This document shows positions 7,674-16,980 of a stretch of 53,333 bases of DNA, one piece after another. Source of the DNA: Oscillospiraceae bacterium (GTDB lineage Bacteria > Bacillota > Clostridia > Oscillospirales > Ruminococcaceae); NCBI GenBank assembly GCA_017435745.1, contig JAFSEN010000044.1:1-53333 (forward strand), in the 5' to 3' direction. The position numbers and the translations under genes are program-made. Each line of letters starts with the position of its first letter. Positions within the stretch are counted from its first letter, which is position 1. Under the pieces are notes generated by a model. It worked only from the letters and a program-made list of their open reading frames with translations, had not been told where the DNA came from and did no database searches.

Positions 7674-10010
7674 ATGATTAAAACAATAGTAAAACGCGAC
7701 GGAAGAATTGCCGATTTCAACATCGACAAAATTGCAAACGCTATTTTTATGGCCGCAAAAGCAAACGGAGGAAGCGACTATGAAGAAGCAATGTCCATTG
7801 CTCTTGCTGTTGTTGATTATGTAGAGAATAAGGAACATATCGAAACGCCCCATGTTGAACATGTTCAGGACGTTGTTGAAAAAATGCTTATCGAAACCGG
7901 ACATGCCCGCACCGCAAAAAGCTTTATTCTTTACCGCGCAAACCGCAATAAAATCCGCGAAATGAACACCCGCCTTATGAAGACCATGGAAAACCTTACC
8001 TTCCAGTCTGCAAAGGAAAACGACGTTAAACGCGAAAACGCAAACATAAACGGCGATACCGCCATGGGTACAATGCTCAAATACGGAAGCGAAGCGGCAA
8101 AACAGTTCTATGAAATGTATATCCTCAACCCCCGCCATGCCCAGGCACACCATGACGGCGATATCCATATCCACGACCTGGATTTTCTTACCCTTACCAC
8201 AACTTGCTGCCAGATAGATATCCTTAAACTTTTCAAAAACGGTTTCGATACCGGCCACGGCCATCTTCGCGAACCCCAGGATATAGCAAGCTATGCCGCT
8301 CTTGCATGCATTGCAATCCAGTCTAACCAGAACGACCAGCACGGCGGCCAGAGCATCCCGAACTTCGATTACGGAATGGCTCCCGGCGTTGCAAAATCCT
8401 ATAAAAAAATCTACTGCCAGAACCTCGGAAGAGCCCTTGAACTTCTTGCAAATGAAGAATGCGGCGACTGCGTTGCAAAAGATATCCTGAACAAAGCAAT
8501 CGAAGAATGCGGCGAATGGCCGAAACTTGAGGACGGCGAAGTTTATAAAGCCGCCGAACTCGAAATCCTTAAAGAAAAATACGGCGAAGAAATTGCTGTT
8601 AAAGCCCAGGAATTTGCTTTCCGCAGAGCGGAAAAAGAAATTGACCGCGCAACCTTCCAGGCGATGGAAGCTCTTGTTCACAACCTCAACACCATGCATT
8701 CCAGAGCGGGCGCACAGGTTCCCTTCAGCTCCATCAACTACGGAACCGACACCAGCCCCGAAGGCAGACTTGTTATTAAAAATGTCCTTCTTGCAACCGA
8801 AGCGGGTCTTGGCAACGGCGAAACCCCCATTTTCCCGATCCATATTTTTAAAGTCAAAGAAGGAATCAACTATAACCCCGGCGACCCCAACTACGATCTT
8901 TTCAAACTCGCCTGCCGCGTAAGCGCAAAGCGCCTTTTCCCGAACTTCTCCTTCATCGATGCTCCCTATAACCTCCAATATTATAAAGAAGGACATCCGG
9001 AAACCGAAATTGCATATATGGGATGCCGCACAAGGGTTATCGGAAACGTTTATGACCCGGAAAGAGAAATTGTAACCGGACGCGGAAACCTTTCCTTCAC
9101 TTCAATCAACCTTCCGCGCCTTGCGATCCTTTCCAACCACAACATCGATCTTTTCTTCGACCAGCTTGACAGCAAGATCACCCTTGTAATCGAACAGCTT
9201 CTCGAAAGATTTGAGATTCAGAAAAAGAAAAAGGTCCGCAACTATCCCTTCCTTATGGGACAGGGAATCTGGATCGATTCCGAAAAACTCGGCGAAGACG
9301 ACGAAGTGGGCGAAGTTCTTAAACACGGAACTCTTTCCGTCGGCTTTATCGGACTTGCGGAATGCCTTAAGGCTCTTACCGGTTTCCATCACGGCGAAAG
9401 CAGGGAATCCCAGAACCTCGGCCTTGAAATCATCGCTTTCATGAGAAAGAGAATGGACGAGGCAAGCGAAAAATACGGCCTTAACTTCTCCCTTCTTGCA
9501 ACTCCTGCGGAAGGCCTTTCCGGAAGATTTGTCCGTATGGACGCCGCAAAATTCGGAAAAATCCCCGGCGTTACCGACCGCGATTACTATACTAACTCCT
9601 TCCATGTTCCGGTTTATTATTCCATTTCCGCTTTTGATAAAATCAAAAGAGAGGCTCCTTACCATGCACTTACCAACGCAGGCCACATCACCTATATCGA
9701 GCTTGACGGCGACCCGCTCCAGAACCTGGATGCTTTCGAACAGGTAATCCGCTGCATGAAGGAATCCGGAGTAGGCTACGGAAGCGTCAACCATCCCGTT
9801 GACCGCGACCCGGAATGCGGATTCACCGGAATAATCGGCGACGAATGTCCTAAATGCGGAAGAAAAGAAGAAGACGGCGAACATTTTGAAAGAATCCGCC
9901 GAATCACCGGTTATCTTGTCGGAACTCTTGATAACTTCAACAACGCAAAACGCGCGGAAGTTGAAGACCGTGTAAAACATTCCATCCAGACCCAGGCAGA
10001 AGAAATCTGA
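7674..10010 (+). CDS. nrdD: anaerobic (class III) ribonucleoside-triphosphate reductase
   Basis: Makes deoxyribonucleotides without oxygen by glycyl-radical chemistry. The 778-residue chain starts with an ATP-cone allosteric domain (about residues 3-90, VKRDGRIADFNIDKI), followed by the long radical-enzyme barrel, and ends with the glycyl-radical motif RRITGYL near residue 744. Just before it is a zinc-site region, DPECGFTG...CPKCG, in which three Cys are visible and an Asp occupies the place of the first Cys seen in the E. coli enzyme. Own promoter; followed by an imperfect hairpin and then nrdG. Confidence 0.97.
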   Translation: MIKTIVKRDGRIADFNIDKIANAIFMAAKANGGSDYEEAMSIALAVVDYVENKEHIETPHVEHVQDVVEKMLIETGHARTAKSFILYRANRNKIREMNTRLMKTMENLTFQSAKENDVKRENANINGDTAMGTMLKYGSEAAKQFYEMYILNPRHAQAHHDGDIHIHDLDFLTLTTTCCQIDILKLFKNGFDTGHGHLREPQDIASYAALACIAIQSNQNDQHGGQSIPNFDYGMAPGVAKSYKKIYCQNLGRALELLANEECGDCVAKDILNKAIEECGEWPKLEDGEVYKAAELEILKEKYGEEIAVKAQEFAFRRAEKEIDRATFQAMEALVHNLNTMHSRAGAQVPFSSINYGTDTSPEGRLVIKNVLLATEAGLGNGETPIFPIHIFKVKEGINYNPGDPNYDLFKLACRVSAKRLFPNFSFIDAPYNLQYYKEGHPETEIAYMGCRTRVIGNVYDPEREIVTGRGNLSFTSINLPRLAILSNHNIDLFFDQLDSKITLVIEQLLERFEIQKKKKVRNYPFLMGQGIWIDSEKLGEDDEVGEVLKHGTLSVGFIGLAECLKALTGFHHGESRESQNLGLEIIAFMRKRMDEASEKYGLNFSLLATPAEGLSGRFVRMDAAKFGKIPGVTDRDYYTNSFHVPVYYSISAFDKIKREAPYHALTNAGHITYIELDGDPLQNLDAFEQVIRCMKESGVGYGSVNHPVDRDPECGFTGIIGDECPKCGRKEEDGEHFERIRRITGYLVGTLDNFNNAKRAEVEDRVKHSIQTQAEEI

Positions 10011-10021
10011 TAACAGAACAA

Positions 10022-10053
10022 AAACCCGGACGCATTTTTGCGTTCGGGTTTTC
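10022..10053 (+). terminator. imperfect terminator between nrdD and nrdG
   Basis: AACCCGGACGCA tttt TGCGTTCGGGTTTT. Could reduce nrdG relative to nrdD, which fits the catalytic need for less activase. Confidence 0.6.
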
Positions 10054-10077
10054 GGTATTATTTAACGGAGAGAAAAA

Positions 10078-10626
10078 ATGGAAATGAAAACTTTGCGCCT
10101 TGCGGGGGTTATGAGGGAATCCATCGTTGATGGTCCGGGAATCCGAATGACGATTTTCGGCCAGGGATGCCCACACCACTGCAAAGGCTGCCACAACCCC
10201 GAAACCCATGACCCGAACGGCGGATATATCAGCCACCCGGAAAATATCCTTAAAGCAATTGAACAAAACCCTCTTTTACAAGGGGTTACCTTTTCCGGCG
10301 GAGAACCTTTTTTTCAGGCAGAAGCTTTTGCGGAACTGGGCGGAGAAATAAAGAAAAAGGGACTTCATATCACCACATATTCCGGATATACATTTGAACA
10401 GATACTTTACGGAATTGAAGAGGGAAAACCCGGTTGGAAGGAACTTCTTTTTGTAACGGATCTTCTTATTGACGGGAAATTTATTCTTGAAGAAAAATCG
10501 CTTAACATACTTTTCCGGGGTTCAAGAAACCAGAGGCTTATAAACGTTAAAAAAAGCCTTGAAAAAGGAGAAGCCATTCTTTGGGACCCGGAAGAGGAAA
10601 GCGGAGTGTTGAGGTATAAAAAATGA
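10078..10626 (+). CDS. nrdG: anaerobic ribonucleotide reductase activating protein (radical SAM)
   Basis: Uses S-adenosylmethionine and a [4Fe-4S] cluster to install the glycyl radical in NrdD. The 182-residue protein has the radical-SAM CxxxCxxC motif at C31, C35 and C38 (GCPHHCKGC), the IVDGPGIR start motif, and TFSGGEP in the SAM-binding region. GGAGAG precedes the ATG; MEMK allows an alternative start two codons later. The stop overlaps the start of the TraX-family gene by four bases, so the two are translationally coupled. Confidence 0.95.
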   Translation: MEMKTLRLAGVMRESIVDGPGIRMTIFGQGCPHHCKGCHNPETHDPNGGYISHPENILKAIEQNPLLQGVTFSGGEPFFQAEAFAELGGEIKKKGLHITTYSGYTFEQILYGIEEGKPGWKELLFVTDLLIDGKFILEEKSLNILFRGSRNQRLINVKKSLEKGEAILWDPEEESGVLRYKK

Positions 10627-11363
10627 AAAAGCTTAAATTTGAATTAACCTCTTTCCATCTCCATATCCTTGCAATGGCGCTTATGCTTTGCGACCATCTT
10701 TGGGTAACAATCGTTCCGGGGAACGATTGGCTTACTGATATCGGAAGAATCGCTTTTCCGATTTTTGCATTCATGACCGTGGAAGGCTTTTGCAAAACAA
10801 AAAATCTTAAAAAATACGCAAAGAGAATGTTCTTTTTTGCGCTTGTTTCGGAAATTCCTTTCAACCTTGTACTTTCCGGAAGTTTATTTTACCCGTTCCA
10901 CCAAAACGTTCTGTGGACTTTTCTCATAGGCTTCGGGCTTATGTGGATAAACGAAAAAGTAAAGGACAAAAAACTTTACATAAGATTTCTTACCGCGGCG
11001 GGAACTGTTGCAATTGGATTTTTTGCCGGACTTTTAAGTTTTTGCGATTACCACTATGCGGGGATCTTCATGGTGCTTGTTTTTTATTTTTTCAGGGAAA
11101 GAAAGTTTTATTGTTTCCTTGCCCAGGCGGTGCTTCTTTGGTTCATCAACTTTGAAGTTATCGGAGGATTCAGCTATATAATCGAAATTGCCGGGAATGA
11201 AATTTTTCTTCCGCGCCAAGGATTTGCAATCCTTTCGCTTATACCGATCTGGCTTTACCGGGGAAAACAGGGACTTTATAACAAAAAGATAAAAGCGCTT
11301 TATTATTGGTTCTATCCGGCGCATCTGCTCGTTTTGTGGTTTTTGATGGAAATAATCGCTTAA
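10623..11363 (+). CDS. TraX family membrane protein
   Basis: A 246-residue protein with about eight hydrophobic segments, beginning FHLHILAMALMLCDHLW and containing RIAFPIFAF and an N-terminal-half pattern typical of TraX (PF05857), named after the F-plasmid pilin acetylase but common in Firmicutes chromosomes with unknown targets. ATGA overlap with nrdG places it in the nrdDG operon. A membrane acyltransferase role is family inference only. Confidence 0.75.
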   Translation: MKKLKFELTSFHLHILAMALMLCDHLWVTIVPGNDWLTDIGRIAFPIFAFMTVEGFCKTKNLKKYAKRMFFFALVSEIPFNLVLSGSLFYPFHQNVLWTFLIGFGLMWINEKVKDKKLYIRFLTAAGTVAIGFFAGLLSFCDYHYAGIFMVLVFYFFRERKFYCFLAQAVLLWFINFEVIGGFSYIIEIAGNEIFLPRQGFAILSLIPIWLYRGKQGLYNKKIKALYYWFYPAHLLVLWFLMEIIA

Positions 11364-11399
11364 AATAAAGAAAAACGTGATTTTATTTTTTTAAAACAC

Positions 11400-11428
11400 T
11401 TGCATTTTTGATTTTGTTATGTTAATAT
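11400..11428 (+). promoter_or_regulatory. promoter of the rimP-nusA-infB operon
   Basis: TTGCAT (11400-11405), 17-bp spacer, TAATAT (11423-11428). A second TAATAT at 11437 may give an alternative start. Confidence 0.6.
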
Positions 11429-11450
11429 TATTAAGGTAATATTGTAGTAT

Positions 11451-11484
11451 GAAGGAGTGGGAACAAAAAACCCGCTCCTTTCTG
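11451..11484 (+). promoter_or_regulatory. leader hairpin of the rimP-nusA operon
   Basis: AAGGAGTGGG aacaaaaaa CCCGCTCCTTT forms a stable stem right after the predicted transcription start. A hairpin at this place is characteristic of Firmicutes rimP/nusA leaders, where it is thought to take part in autoregulation by NusA. The T-run after it is short (TTT then CTG). Confidence 0.55.
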
Positions 11485-11514
11485 TTTAACGGAAAAATTT
11501 TTGGAGGTGTTTTT

Positions 11515-12000
11515 TTGGCAGAAAAAAAGAAAAATACCGCGCAGACCTGCACTGAACTTGCCCTTCCCGTTGCGGAACAAATCGGCGTTGAACTTTGGGA
11601 CGTCCGTTTTGAAAAAGAGGGCACAGAGTGGTACCTGCGCTTTTTTATTGATAAGGAAGGCCTTACAATCGAAGATTGTGAAAATTTCAGCCGCGCAATG
11701 GATCCCATTCTTGACGAAGCGGACCCCATTGAAAAAAACTATGTTCTCGAAGTTTCTTCCCCCGGAATTGAAAGAAAACTTATAACCGAAGAACATGTAA
11801 AACGCTATCTCGGCTATCTTGCAACAGTAAAATTCATCCGCGCCCCCGAAGGATATAACCAGAGAGAATTTCTTCTCCAGCTTGATGACATCAAAGACGG
11901 GGTCATAACCGCTTCCTTCGAAGACGGAACAGAGATGGTTTTCAACAAAGCGGATACCGCATTTATAAAACTTTATTACGATTTTAACAGCGATGACTGA
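11515..12000 (+). CDS. rimP: ribosome maturation factor RimP
   Basis: Needed for 30S subunit maturation. The 161-residue protein has an N-terminal alpha/beta domain with VELWDVRFEKEG and the conserved EVSSPGIERKL motif near residue 80, then an SH3-like C-terminal domain. Start is the TTG at 11515, five bases after GGAGGTG; the in-frame ATG at 11449 lies inside the leader hairpin and is rejected. First gene of the operon; 16 bases before nusA. Confidence 0.92.
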   Translation: MAEKKKNTAQTCTELALPVAEQIGVELWDVRFEKEGTEWYLRFFIDKEGLTIEDCENFSRAMDPILDEADPIEKNYVLEVSSPGIERKLITEEHVKRYLGYLATVKFIRAPEGYNQREFLLQLDDIKDGVITASFEDGTEMVFNKADTAFIKLYYDFNSDD

Positions 12001-12016
12001 GGAGGAATTATAAAAA

Positions 12017-13072
12017 ATGAACGCAGAGTTTTTTGAAGCGCTCGCGCTTCTTGAAAAAGAAAAAGGCATTTCCGTTGAATACCTTTGCGAAAAAATTGAA
12101 AACGCAATCGCAATAGCTATTCGCCGTGACTATGTCGGAACCGAGGACGTAAAAGTTATCATCGACCCCCAAACCAGAACTTTTGATGTTGCAATCAGAA
12201 AACTTGTTGTTGAAGAAGTCGAAGACCCCGCAAACCAGATCCTCCTTGACAAAGCAGTAAAATACAGCAAAAAAGCTCAGCTTGGCGAAGTTGTTGACAT
12301 TCCGCTTGAAACCAAGGAATTCGGCAGAATTGCAGCACAGACCGCAAAACACGTTATCAAACAGGGCATCCGCGAAGCGGAAAGAGGCCAGGTACTTAAA
12401 GAATTCCAGAGCCGCGAGCACGAAATCATCACCGCAACCGTTATCGGTACCGACCCCGTTCGCGGAAGCGTTACCCTTGAAATTGACCACAACGAAGCTT
12501 TCCTTCTCAAATCCGAACAGATCCCCGGAGAAGTTTTCCAGGACGGCGAAAGAACCAAAGTTTATGTTGTTGAAGTAACCGCTTCCGAACGCGGCCCCAA
12601 AGTTATGATTTCAAGAACCCATCCCGGCCTTGTAAAACGCCTTTTCGAAATTGAAGTTCCCGAAATTTACGAAGGCACCGTTGAAATCAAAGCTGTTTCC
12701 CGCGAAGCAGGTTCCAGAACCAAACTTGCAGTTTGGAGCAAAGACCCCGACGTTGATGCAGTAGGCGCCTGCATCGGTACCCGCGGCGCACGAGTTGCAA
12801 AAATCGTTGATGAACTCGGCGGCGAAAAAATCGACGTTGTTCAATATTCCGAAGACCCGGCAGAATTTATTGCCGCCGCTCTTTCCCCCGCAAAAGTTGT
12901 TTCCGTTGAAGTTGACCCCGAAGGCAGCAAAGCCTGCAAGGTAAAAGTTCCGGATGAACAGCTTTCCCTTGCAATCGGCAACAAAGGCCAGAACGCGCGT
13001 CTTGCCGCAAGACTTACCGGTTGGAAAATCGATATTAAACCCGAAAGCGGATTTTGGGGCGAAGACGAATAA
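12017..13072 (+). CDS. nusA: transcription termination/antitermination factor NusA
   Basis: Binds RNA polymerase and nascent RNA to modulate pausing and termination. The 351-residue chain shows the N-terminal polymerase-binding domain, an S1 domain (around residues 135-200), and two KH domains: the first around SREAGSRTKLAV...CIGTRGARV and the second around LSLAIGNKGQNARLAARLTGWKIDI. No acidic C-terminal repeats, as usual in Firmicutes. AGGAGG precedes the ATG. Confidence 0.97.
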   Translation: MNAEFFEALALLEKEKGISVEYLCEKIENAIAIAIRRDYVGTEDVKVIIDPQTRTFDVAIRKLVVEEVEDPANQILLDKAVKYSKKAQLGEVVDIPLETKEFGRIAAQTAKHVIKQGIREAERGQVLKEFQSREHEIITATVIGTDPVRGSVTLEIDHNEAFLLKSEQIPGEVFQDGERTKVYVVEVTASERGPKVMISRTHPGLVKRLFEIEVPEIYEGTVEIKAVSREAGSRTKLAVWSKDPDVDAVGACIGTRGARVAKIVDELGGEKIDVVQYSEDPAEFIAAALSPAKVVSVEVDPEGSKACKVKVPDEQLSLAIGNKGQNARLAARLTGWKIDIKPESGFWGEDE

Positions 13073-13109
13073 TTAAAAAAATATTTTTCCGGAAGGAGGA
13101 AGCCTTTTT

Positions 13110-13376
13110 ATGAAAAAAATACCGGAAAGAATGTGCACCGGCTGCGGTGAAAAAAAGCCGAAACGCGAACTTATAAGAGTTGTAAAAAGCCCGGAAGGAA
13201 TTATTTCACTTGATAAAACCGGAAGAAGCCCGGGAAGAGGCGCTTATGTCTGCCCGAATCCGGAATGTCTTAAAAAGGCGCGTAAAACAAGAAGAATCGA
13301 AAGAGTTTTTGAAACCGAGATTCCGGAAGAAGTTTATGATGCGCTTGAAAAGGAGCTTGAAGAAGATGCCGAATGA
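13110..13376 (+). CDS. ylxR: YlxR family RNA-binding protein (DUF448)
   Basis: An 88-residue protein with the signature RMCTGCGEKKPKRELIRVV near the N-terminus and GRGAYVC in the middle. YlxR is a small nucleic-acid-binding protein always found between nusA and infB in Firmicutes. AAGGAGGAAG precedes the ATG, and the end overlaps ylxQ by 11 bases. Confidence 0.93.
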   Translation: MKKIPERMCTGCGEKKPKRELIRVVKSPEGIISLDKTGRSPGRGAYVCPNPECLKKARKTRRIERVFETEIPEEVYDALEKELEEDAE

Positions 13377-13686
13377 CAGACTTTTGGGTTTTCTCGGTCT
13401 TGCAAGAAAAGCAGGAAAACTGGTTTTCGGTTTTGATATGACCGCAGATGCCATAAGGAAAGGAACGGCTGACAAAGTCCTTCTTTCAAGCGATTGTTCC
13501 GAAAGAACCGCAAGAAATATTAAAAGAATTGCGGAAGAAAACGGAACCGAAGTTTTGATTTTACCCCTTACGATGGATGAAATCGGTTATGCCGTTGCAA
13601 AACGTGTTGGTGTGTTTTCCGTTTGCGACAGCGGCTTTTCAAAAAAAATCAAAGAGCTGCTGGAAAGCGGTATGCACAAAGCATGA
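13366..13686 (+). CDS. ylxQ: L7Ae-type ribosomal protein YlxQ
   Basis: A 106-residue RNA-binding protein of the L7Ae/L30e fold (LLGFLGLARKAGKLVFG at the N-terminus, VLLSSDCSERTARNI in the middle); the family binds kink-turn RNA. The start is the ATG at 13366 inside the end of ylxR; the upstream frame extension is a shadow of ylxR. Position between ylxR and infB supports the assignment. Confidence 0.9.
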   Translation: MPNDRLLGFLGLARKAGKLVFGFDMTADAIRKGTADKVLLSSDCSERTARNIKRIAEENGTEVLILPLTMDEIGYAVAKRVGVFSVCDSGFSKKIKELLESGMHKA

Positions 13687-13709
13687 ACAAGTTTGGAGGA
13701 ATTTCATAG

Positions 13710-16592
13710 ATGAACGAAAATACTAAATATAAAGCGGCGGACCTTGCAAAAGACCTTAAAGAACCGGTGAAAGATATCCTTGATGTTCTTGGAGAAAAAT
13801 TCCCGGCAAAAAAGGCCCAGACCGCACTTACTGAAGAAGAACTTAACTACGTTTTTGAACATTATACAAAAAAGAACGAAGTAACAAGCTTTGCACCCTA
13901 TTTTGCTATGGCCGGACAGCCCAAACAGAAAAAGGAAGAGCCCAAAGCTGAAGCAAAACCCGAAGTAAAAGAAGAAAAGAAACCCGCAGAAAAACCCGCA
14001 CCCAAAGCGGAAGAAAAACCTGCTGTAAAAGAAGAAAAGAGACCGGAACCCAAACCTGCACCCAAAGCAGAGGAAAAACCGGCTGAAAAACCTGTTCAGA
14101 AAACCGAACAGAAACCCGCGGAACGCAAACCCGCCGAAAACCGCGACAACCGCCAGAACGACAAAAGAAATGACCAGCGTTCCGACCGTCCCCAGAATGG
14201 CGACCGCAAATTTGGCGATAAACCCCAGGGCGACCGCAAATTCGGCGATAAACCTCAGGGCGACCGTAAATTTGGCGATAAACCCCAGGGCGACCGTAAA
14301 TTTGGCGATAAACCCCAGGGCGACCGCAAATTCGGCGATAAACCCCAGGGCGACCGTAAATTCGGCGACAAACCCCAGGGTGACCGCAAATTCGGCGACA
14401 AACCCCAGGGTGACCGTAAATTCGGCGACAAACCCGGATTCCAGAAAAATGACCGTTTCGGCGACAAACCGAACTTCAACAAAAACGACCGTTTCGGCGG
14501 CGGAAACTTTGGCTTTGATAAAGACAAAGAGGATAACAGCCACCGCCATGAACCCAAAAAGCCTGTTGAGCGCAAACCCAGACCCGCAAACCAGCCCCCG
14601 GCAGAAAAACTTGCAGCGGGTGTTGCTCATGTAGATATGAGCGCGGTTTCCGTTGATCTTGATAAATATAACGACAAATACGAACAGATTGCGCCCGCTT
14701 CTTCCATGAGCGACAGCTATGTAAGCAAGCAGAAACTTAACCAGAAGAGCAAACAGCAGGGCAAACCCAAGAAGAGCAAACACGAGCAGGAACAGGAAAA
14801 ACTCAAGAAACTCGAAATGGAGCGCCAGCGCCGCCAGAAACTTGAAATCACCCTTCCCGATGAAATCACCGTCGGCGACCTTGCTCTCAAACTTAAAATT
14901 GCTTCTTCCGAAATTATAAAACGTCTTATGCTCCAGGGCATGATGGTTTCCGTAAACGAAGTTATCGACTATGATACCGCAGCGCTTATCGCAATGGATA
15001 TCGGCGCAAAAGTTGAACACGAAGTTGTTGTCACAATCGAAGACCGCCTTATCGACGACAGCGAGGACGATGCAGCAAATCTTATCACCCGCGACCCTGT
15101 TGTCTGCGTAATGGGTCACGTTGACCACGGCAAAACTTCTATCCTCGACTATATCAGAAGCGCTCACGTTGCTTCCGGCGAAGCAGGCGGTATTACCCAG
15201 CACCTCGGCGCATACAGAGTTACCACCGAAAGCGGAAGCTCCATCACCTTCCTTGATACCCCCGGACACGAAGCATTTACCGCAATGCGTGCCCGCGGCG
15301 CACTTTGCACCGATATTGCAATTCTTGTTGTTGCGGCAGACGACGGTATTATGCCCCAGACTGTTGAAGCAATCAACCACGCAAAAGCAGCGGAAGTTTC
15401 CATAATCGTTGCTATCAACAAAATCGATAAACCCACCGCAAACCCGGATAAAGTTATGCAGGGCCTTACCGAATACGGCCTTGTTCCGGAAGAATGGGGC
15501 GGCGACGTAATCTGTGTTCCTGTTTCCGCAAAAACCGGTGAAAACATCGATACTCTTCTCGAAATGATTACCCTTGTTGCGGAAGTCCGCGAACTTAAAG
15601 CAAACCCCGACAGAATGGCAAAAGGTACCGTTATCGAATCCAGACTCGATAAAGGCCGCGGCCCTGTTGCAACCATGCTCGTTCAGAACGGTACTCTCCA
15701 TACCGGCGACGTTGTTATCGCAGGAACTTCCGTAGGTAAAGTCCGCGTTATGATTGACGACAAAGGCAACAGAATTACCGAAGCAGGTCCTTCCATCCCT
15801 GTTGAAATCACCGGTCTTGATTCCGTTCCCACCGGCGGCGACCAGTTCAACGCGGTTTCCGATGAAAAACTTGCACGCGAACTTGTTGAACAGCGTGAAT
15901 ATGAAGCAAAACAGGAAGCATTTAAACAGTATCAGAAAGTTACCCTTGACAACCTCTTCAGCCAGATCGCCGAAGGCGAGATTAAGGAACTTCCTATCAT
16001 CGTCAAAGCGGACGTTCAGGGTTCTGTCGAAGCAGTTCGCCAATCCCTTGAAAAAATCTCCAACGAGGAAGTCCGCGTAAGAGTTATCCACGGCGCGGTT
16101 GGCGCAGTAAACGAATCCGACGTAATGCTTGCCCAGGTTTCCAACGCAATTATCGTCGGTTTCAACGTTCGTCCCGACACCACTGCAAGAGATACCGCAG
16201 AGCGCGAAGGCGTTGATATCCGCCTTTACAGAATCATCTACGACGCAATCGAAGAGATCGAATCCGCAATGAAAGGTATGCTTTCTCCCAAATACCGCGA
16301 TGTTGATCTCGGCCGCGCAGAGATCCGCCAGGTTTATAAAATTTCCAACGTCGGTACCGTTGCAGGCTGCTATGTTCTTGAAGGCAAAATCACCAGAAAC
16401 GCAAATATCCGCGTTGTCCGTGACGGTATCATCATTGCCGACGACAAACTTGACAGCCTTAAACGTTTCAAAGACGACGTTAAAGAAGTTGCTTCCGGCT
16501 ATGAATGCGGTATGGCTCTTACAAAATTCAACGATATTAAAGAGGGCGACATTTTCGAAGCTTATATCGTTGAAGAATATCGCGATAACTAA
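13710..16592 (+). CDS. infB: translation initiation factor IF-2 with an expanded repeat region
   Basis: GTPase that places initiator tRNA on the 30S subunit. The 960-residue chain has an IF2 N-terminal domain (residues 1-55), a long charged, Lys/Glu/Pro-rich linker, then eight copies of [10 protein letters not shown] at residues 164-243, a Phe/Gly/Asn-rich patch, a second IF2 N-terminal-type domain, and the GTPase core: GHVDHGKT near residue 469, DTPGHEA, NKID, SAK. The C-terminal domains are complete. GGAGG precedes the ATG. The repeat has no family counterpart that I know and looks like a recent expansion. Confidence 0.96.
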   Translation: MNENTKYKAADLAKDLKEPVKDILDVLGEKFPAKKAQTALTEEELNYVFEHYTKKNEVTSFAPYFAMAGQPKQKKEEPKAEAKPEVKEEKKPAEKPAPKAEEKPAVKEEKRPEPKPAPKAEEKPAEKPVQKTEQKPAERKPAENRDNRQNDKRNDQRSDRPQNGDRKFGDKPQGDRKFGDKPQGDRKFGDKPQGDRKFGDKPQGDRKFGDKPQGDRKFGDKPQGDRKFGDKPQGDRKFGDKPGFQKNDRFGDKPNFNKNDRFGGGNFGFDKDKEDNSHRHEPKKPVERKPRPANQPPAEKLAAGVAHVDMSAVSVDLDKYNDKYEQIAPASSMSDSYVSKQKLNQKSKQQGKPKKSKHEQEQEKLKKLEMERQRRQKLEITLPDEITVGDLALKLKIASSEIIKRLMLQGMMVSVNEVIDYDTAALIAMDIGAKVEHEVVVTIEDRLIDDSEDDAANLITRDPVVCVMGHVDHGKTSILDYIRSAHVASGEAGGITQHLGAYRVTTESGSSITFLDTPGHEAFTAMRARGALCTDIAILVVAADDGIMPQTVEAINHAKAAEVSIIVAINKIDKPTANPDKVMQGLTEYGLVPEEWGGDVICVPVSAKTGENIDTLLEMITLVAEVRELKANPDRMAKGTVIESRLDKGRGPVATMLVQNGTLHTGDVVIAGTSVGKVRVMIDDKGNRITEAGPSIPVEITGLDSVPTGGDQFNAVSDEKLARELVEQREYEAKQEAFKQYQKVTLDNLFSQIAEGEIKELPIIVKADVQGSVEAVRQSLEKISNEEVRVRVIHGAVGAVNESDVMLAQVSNAIIVGFNVRPDTTARDTAEREGVDIRLYRIIYDAIEEIESAMKGMLSPKYRDVDLGRAEIRQVYKISNVGTVAGCYVLEGKITRNANIRVVRDGIIIADDKLDSLKRFKDDVKEVASGYECGMALTKFNDIKEGDIFEAYIVEEYRDN
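14199..14438 (+). repeat. eight tandem 30-bp units inside infB
   Basis: Each 30-bp unit encodes [10 protein letters not shown], starting at 14199 and then every 30 bases; the last unit ends in PG instead of PQ. Units differ from one another at only a few third positions (CGC/CGT, TTT/TTC, GAT/GAC, GGC/GGT), which points to slippage or unequal crossing-over. Two looser units follow ([10 protein letters not shown] type). Confidence 0.95.
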
Positions 16593-16604
16593 ACCGGAGG
16601 AAAT

Positions 16605-16952
16605 ATGGCAGGATTTAAACTTAACAGAACAAGCGAGGATATCCGCCGCGAGCTTATGGATATCCTCCGCAGCATGAAAGACCCGCGCATTTCCGGCGGA
16701 ATGATCAGCGTTGTACGCATTGAACTTACCAACGATCTTTCCCATTGCAAGGTCTATATAAGCTCCCTCGATGGTTTTGAAAAAGCAAAAGAAGCGGTTA
16801 AAGTTCTTACAAAAGCCGGAGGTTTTGTCCGTCACGAAATGATGATGAGGCTTGAACTTCGCAAAGTTCCGGAATTCCATTTCATTGCGGACGATTCCAT
16901 CGAATACAGCGCAGGAATCCAGAAGATTCTTCGCGAAATCGGGGAAGAATAA
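16605..16952 (+). CDS. rbfA: ribosome-binding factor A
   Basis: A 115-residue KH-type protein that binds 16S rRNA during 30S maturation. RTSEDIRRELMDILRSMKDPRISGG at the N-terminus and the SLDGFEKAKEAV segment fit the family; the C-terminal PEFHFIADDSIEY motif is intact. GGAGG precedes the ATG, 12 bases after infB. Confidence 0.95.
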   Translation: MAGFKLNRTSEDIRRELMDILRSMKDPRISGGMISVVRIELTNDLSHCKVYISSLDGFEKAKEAVKVLTKAGGFVRHEMMMRLELRKVPEFHFIADDSIEYSAGIQKILREIGEE

Positions 16953-16980
16953 TATTTTAAAGGAAAGGAGAGGTTTTAAA

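Noticed and set aside
9900..9990. Apparent loss of the glycyl-radical Gly in NrdD (FNNAK where E. coli has FNAGK)
   Set aside because: The radical Gly lies earlier, in the RxxGYL motif, which is intact here as RITGYL.
11449..11514. Longer RimP starting at the ATG at 11449
   Set aside because: That ATG is part of the leader hairpin; the TTG at 11515 has GGAGGTG five bases upstream and gives the normal length.
14199..14438. Possible CRISPR-like array because of regular 30-bp repeats
   Set aside because: The units are directly adjacent without spacers and encode an in-frame protein repeat in infB.
13704..16880. Very long open frame (over 1000 codons) on the minus strand opposite infB
   Set aside because: It mirrors the coding frame of infB and exists because that gene avoids codons whose complement is a stop. 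No ribosome site, composition is Phe/Val-rich nonsense, and infB itself is certain. Similar mirror frames lie opposite nrdD, the HAD lipoprotein and gapA.
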